Shown: one piece after another, positions 62,146-64,000 of the stretch
How the letters are laid out: the number at the start of each line of letters is the position of its first letter
How positions within the stretch are numbered: the first letter of the stretch is position 1
NCBI GenBank assembly: GCA_963277665.1
Contig: OY728143.1
Span: 228,461,591 to 228,525,590, forward strand
Direction: 5' to 3'
DNA: 64,000 bases
Source: Viscum album
Taxonomy: Eukaryota; Streptophyta; Magnoliopsida; Santalales; Viscaceae
Notes under the pieces: model-generated
What the model was told of the DNA's origin: nothing
Databases searched by the model: none
Seen by the model: the letters and a program-made list of their open reading frames with translations, nothing else
Program-made: the position numbers and the translations under genes

Positions 62146-63070
62146 AACTAGAAACTAGTGGAAGGAATGGAAACTGTATCAACACACGTAATCCATATAT
62201 GGATTTCCCTCCAACTCAAGATAATTATAGAGGGTATACTGAAGCAACTGTTGTTGATCATCTTATCACCATACTGGGACAACTCACTCAGGTTATGAAT
62301 AATAACATTACCTATATGGAGCACCTTGATCCACAACACGGATAATAAATAATATACCGCTTCATAGGAAAACAACCACCTACATTCAAGGGAAGTAAAA
62401 ATACATTAGTAACTGATTAATGGATAAATTCCATAGGGAAAATATTTCATGCTTTGGGGAGTAGTGAATGGGAAAAAGTTATATTGACAGTTTATCACAT
62501 CACTAGAGATGCAAATCAATGGTGGTCATTAATCCAAAAAAATGAAGATTAACACGTTTTGAACATGGAATGGAGGGATTTTTAAAATATTTTTTTATAA
62601 GAATACTTTCCTCATGACCATCGAGAAGATATGGAAACAAAATTTTTATGTCTGAGGAAAAATTTGGATGAGATTGTCACAAAGTATTAGTATTACATTA
62701 CAAGATTAGAAAGGCATGCAACATATTACGTATGTAACCCAAGGGGTATGAATTTGTTATTCATTGATGGGTTAAAACAAATTCTCCGTCAAGAATTACT
62801 GTCATTATCATTCTCATCGTACGAAGATATTTTCTCATCCACTATTAATAATGAAAAGAAATTTTCAAATTCTTACGACATTAAAGCAATTCCATAGAAA
62901 AATAGATCTACAGAACACTCTGGAAATGGAAATTAGGGGATTAAGGGAAAATTTGGATATTAATCCTGTGGTAAATGTGGGAAGAAACACCCTGGTACTT
63001 GCCTAAAGGGAATGAGAGTCTTTTAAATGTTTTGCTGAAAAAGGCCACCAATATCATGATTTTAAGGGGA
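62146..63070 (+). pseudogene. gag: gag of the right-hand element, broken
   Basis: One register reads ETSGRNGNCINTRNPYM, DHLITILGQLTQVM, then RFIGKQPPTFKGSKN, WINSIGKIFHALGSSEWEKV, ANQWWSLI, YFPHDHREDMETKFLCL and YITRLERHATY, a clear Ty3/gypsy capsid region. The first knuckle at 62967-63002 (CGKCGKKHPGTC) is intact. The second (63028-63063) reads CFAEKGHQYHDF and has lost its spacing and last Cys. Frequent stops show it is dead. The minus-strand element has the same knuckle block at 39330-39365, so the two are one family. Confidence 0.78.
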
Positions 63071-63229
63071 AGAAATATGTTGTCAATGATAAATTCTACA
63101 ATAGTAGAGTGAAGGGAAATTATTCAAATTAATGTCCTAAGTGCCAAGGGAACTTACCTAAAAAAGTAGAAAGGAACAAAACCAAGCTTATGTGATCACT
63201 ACTACTGAGGTTGAAGCTTCGAATGATGT

Positions 63230-63632
63230 GGTGGCATGTAATTTAATGGTTTCCTCAAGTTTATCCAATGTTTTATTTGATTTTGGATCATCTAATTGTT
63301 TCATATCATCCTAGTTTGCTATGAAAATTTGATATTTTCAATATGACTTAACAAGAGATATGTTAGTCAAAACACCAAAGGGATGTATCGTCGCAACAAC
63401 ATTTTTTGAATCGGTTCACATTAGGGCATATAAATGTTCTTTTTCTATTGTTCTCATAGTCATACCCATAAATGAAATTGATATAATCCTAAAAATTGAT
63501 TCTATTTTAGACCATGGTGAGGAAATTTATTGTAAGAAGATGGAGGTTACATTTTTTATGATGATTAGGAGTACCTTATCTTTAGAGCAGAAATATCACC
63601 ACATGATTCTTATCTTAATACACCCCCAGTAG
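63230..63632 (+). pseudogene. Aspartic protease of the right-hand element
   Basis: LSNVLFDFGSSNCFIS aligns with the gypsy protease VLFDSGASHSFIS. The Asp codon is at 63279-63281, but the next residue is Phe instead of Ser/Thr, so the catalytic D-S/T-G is lost. After a stop, 63360-63632 is open for 90 codons with the usual downstream pattern (MLVKTPKGC, IPINEIDIILKIDSI, compare D.ILG.DWL). Confidence 0.7.
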
Positions 63633-63714
63633 ATCTACTAAATTCAATTATTGGGGATAAAGGGAATTAAATAAATATGGGAGAGTACAAAAATGATTCA
63701 ATATAAGATGTAAC

Positions 63715-64000
63715 TATTGTGCAGGAATATGTTTACATGCTTCCAGAGCATTTACCTGGACATCCTCCAGAATGAGGAATTGAGTTTCCATTGATTTAAT
63801 TACTGATTCAAGGCCCATTTTGAAGAACCCTTATAGAATAGAAACTATGGAATTAGTGGAACTAAAGAAAATACTATAGGAATTGAGTTACAAGGGATTT
63901 ATTCTCTCTAGTGTTTCTCCATGGGGAGCCCCGGTCCTTTTTCATAAAATGAAAGACAGATCTATGAGGTTGTGAATTAACTACAGGGAGATCAATGATA
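63715..64000 (+). pseudogene. Reverse transcriptase N-terminus, cut by the window edge
   Basis: The sequence reads MLPEHLPGHPPE*GIEFPL, then [35 protein letters not shown] and SMRL*INYREIND, matching the fixed start of gypsy RT ([40 protein letters not shown]). At least three stops are visible. The active site lies beyond the window. Confidence 0.82.

Overview
This is nuclear DNA from a land plant with a repeat-rich, probably large genome. I see no intact host gene, no rRNA and no functional tRNA. Everything I can identify is old retrotransposon DNA, and most of it is very AT-rich. Four primer-binding sites match the initiator-tRNA-Met site used by plant Ty3/gypsy elements. The species cannot be named from the sequence.

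Layout. (1) 1-17860 is one plus-strand element with LTRs of about 4.2 kb and a gag-only interior (295-2524), so it is a non-autonomous, LARD-like element. Its 3' LTR (2525-3137 plus 14251-17860) is split by a nested 11.1-kb element. (2) 3138-14250 is that nested element: a Tekay/Del-type chromovirus with paired LTRs and a recognisable gag-protease-RT-RNase H-integrase-chromodomain frame, killed by many stops and at least one frameshift. (3) 18789-22703 is a third, shorter relative of the 4-kb LTR, followed by a long, badly decayed interior with RT near 29160-29720. (4) 33694 to at least 43000 is a minus-strand member of the same family: 3' LTR, short gag interior, primer-binding site at 40118-40130, 5' LTR. 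(5) 47010-47840 is a GC-rich 17-18-bp minisatellite next to a minus-strand solo LTR (47991-49075) flanked by TGTTT. (6) 54830-57785 is a dead L1-type LINE. (7) 57793-61647 is another 4-kb LTR followed by gag, protease and the start of RT, running off the window. This is the coding relative of the gag-only elements. Two copies of a tRNA-derived SINE-like repeat lie at about 1705-1837 and 18070-18206.

The most interesting signal lies in the LTR leaders. Three 4-kb LTRs carry a TATA box and, 177-178 nt downstream, a conserved splice-donor-like GAAGAAGAG|GTAA. The nested chromovirus has AG|GTAGG 165 nt after its TATA position in both LTRs. Strong acceptor-like sequences (TTTTAG, CCTTGCAG) stand 2-3 nt before the gag ATG in two elements. 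This suggests an intron of about 2.5 kb that would remove the rest of the LTR and the primer-binding site, separating a gag mRNA from the genomic RNA. The same leader holds 3-4 GC-rich islands of about 45 bp, repeated every 180-200 bp in AT-rich DNA. Both are inferences from conserved position and sequence; no RNA evidence is available here.
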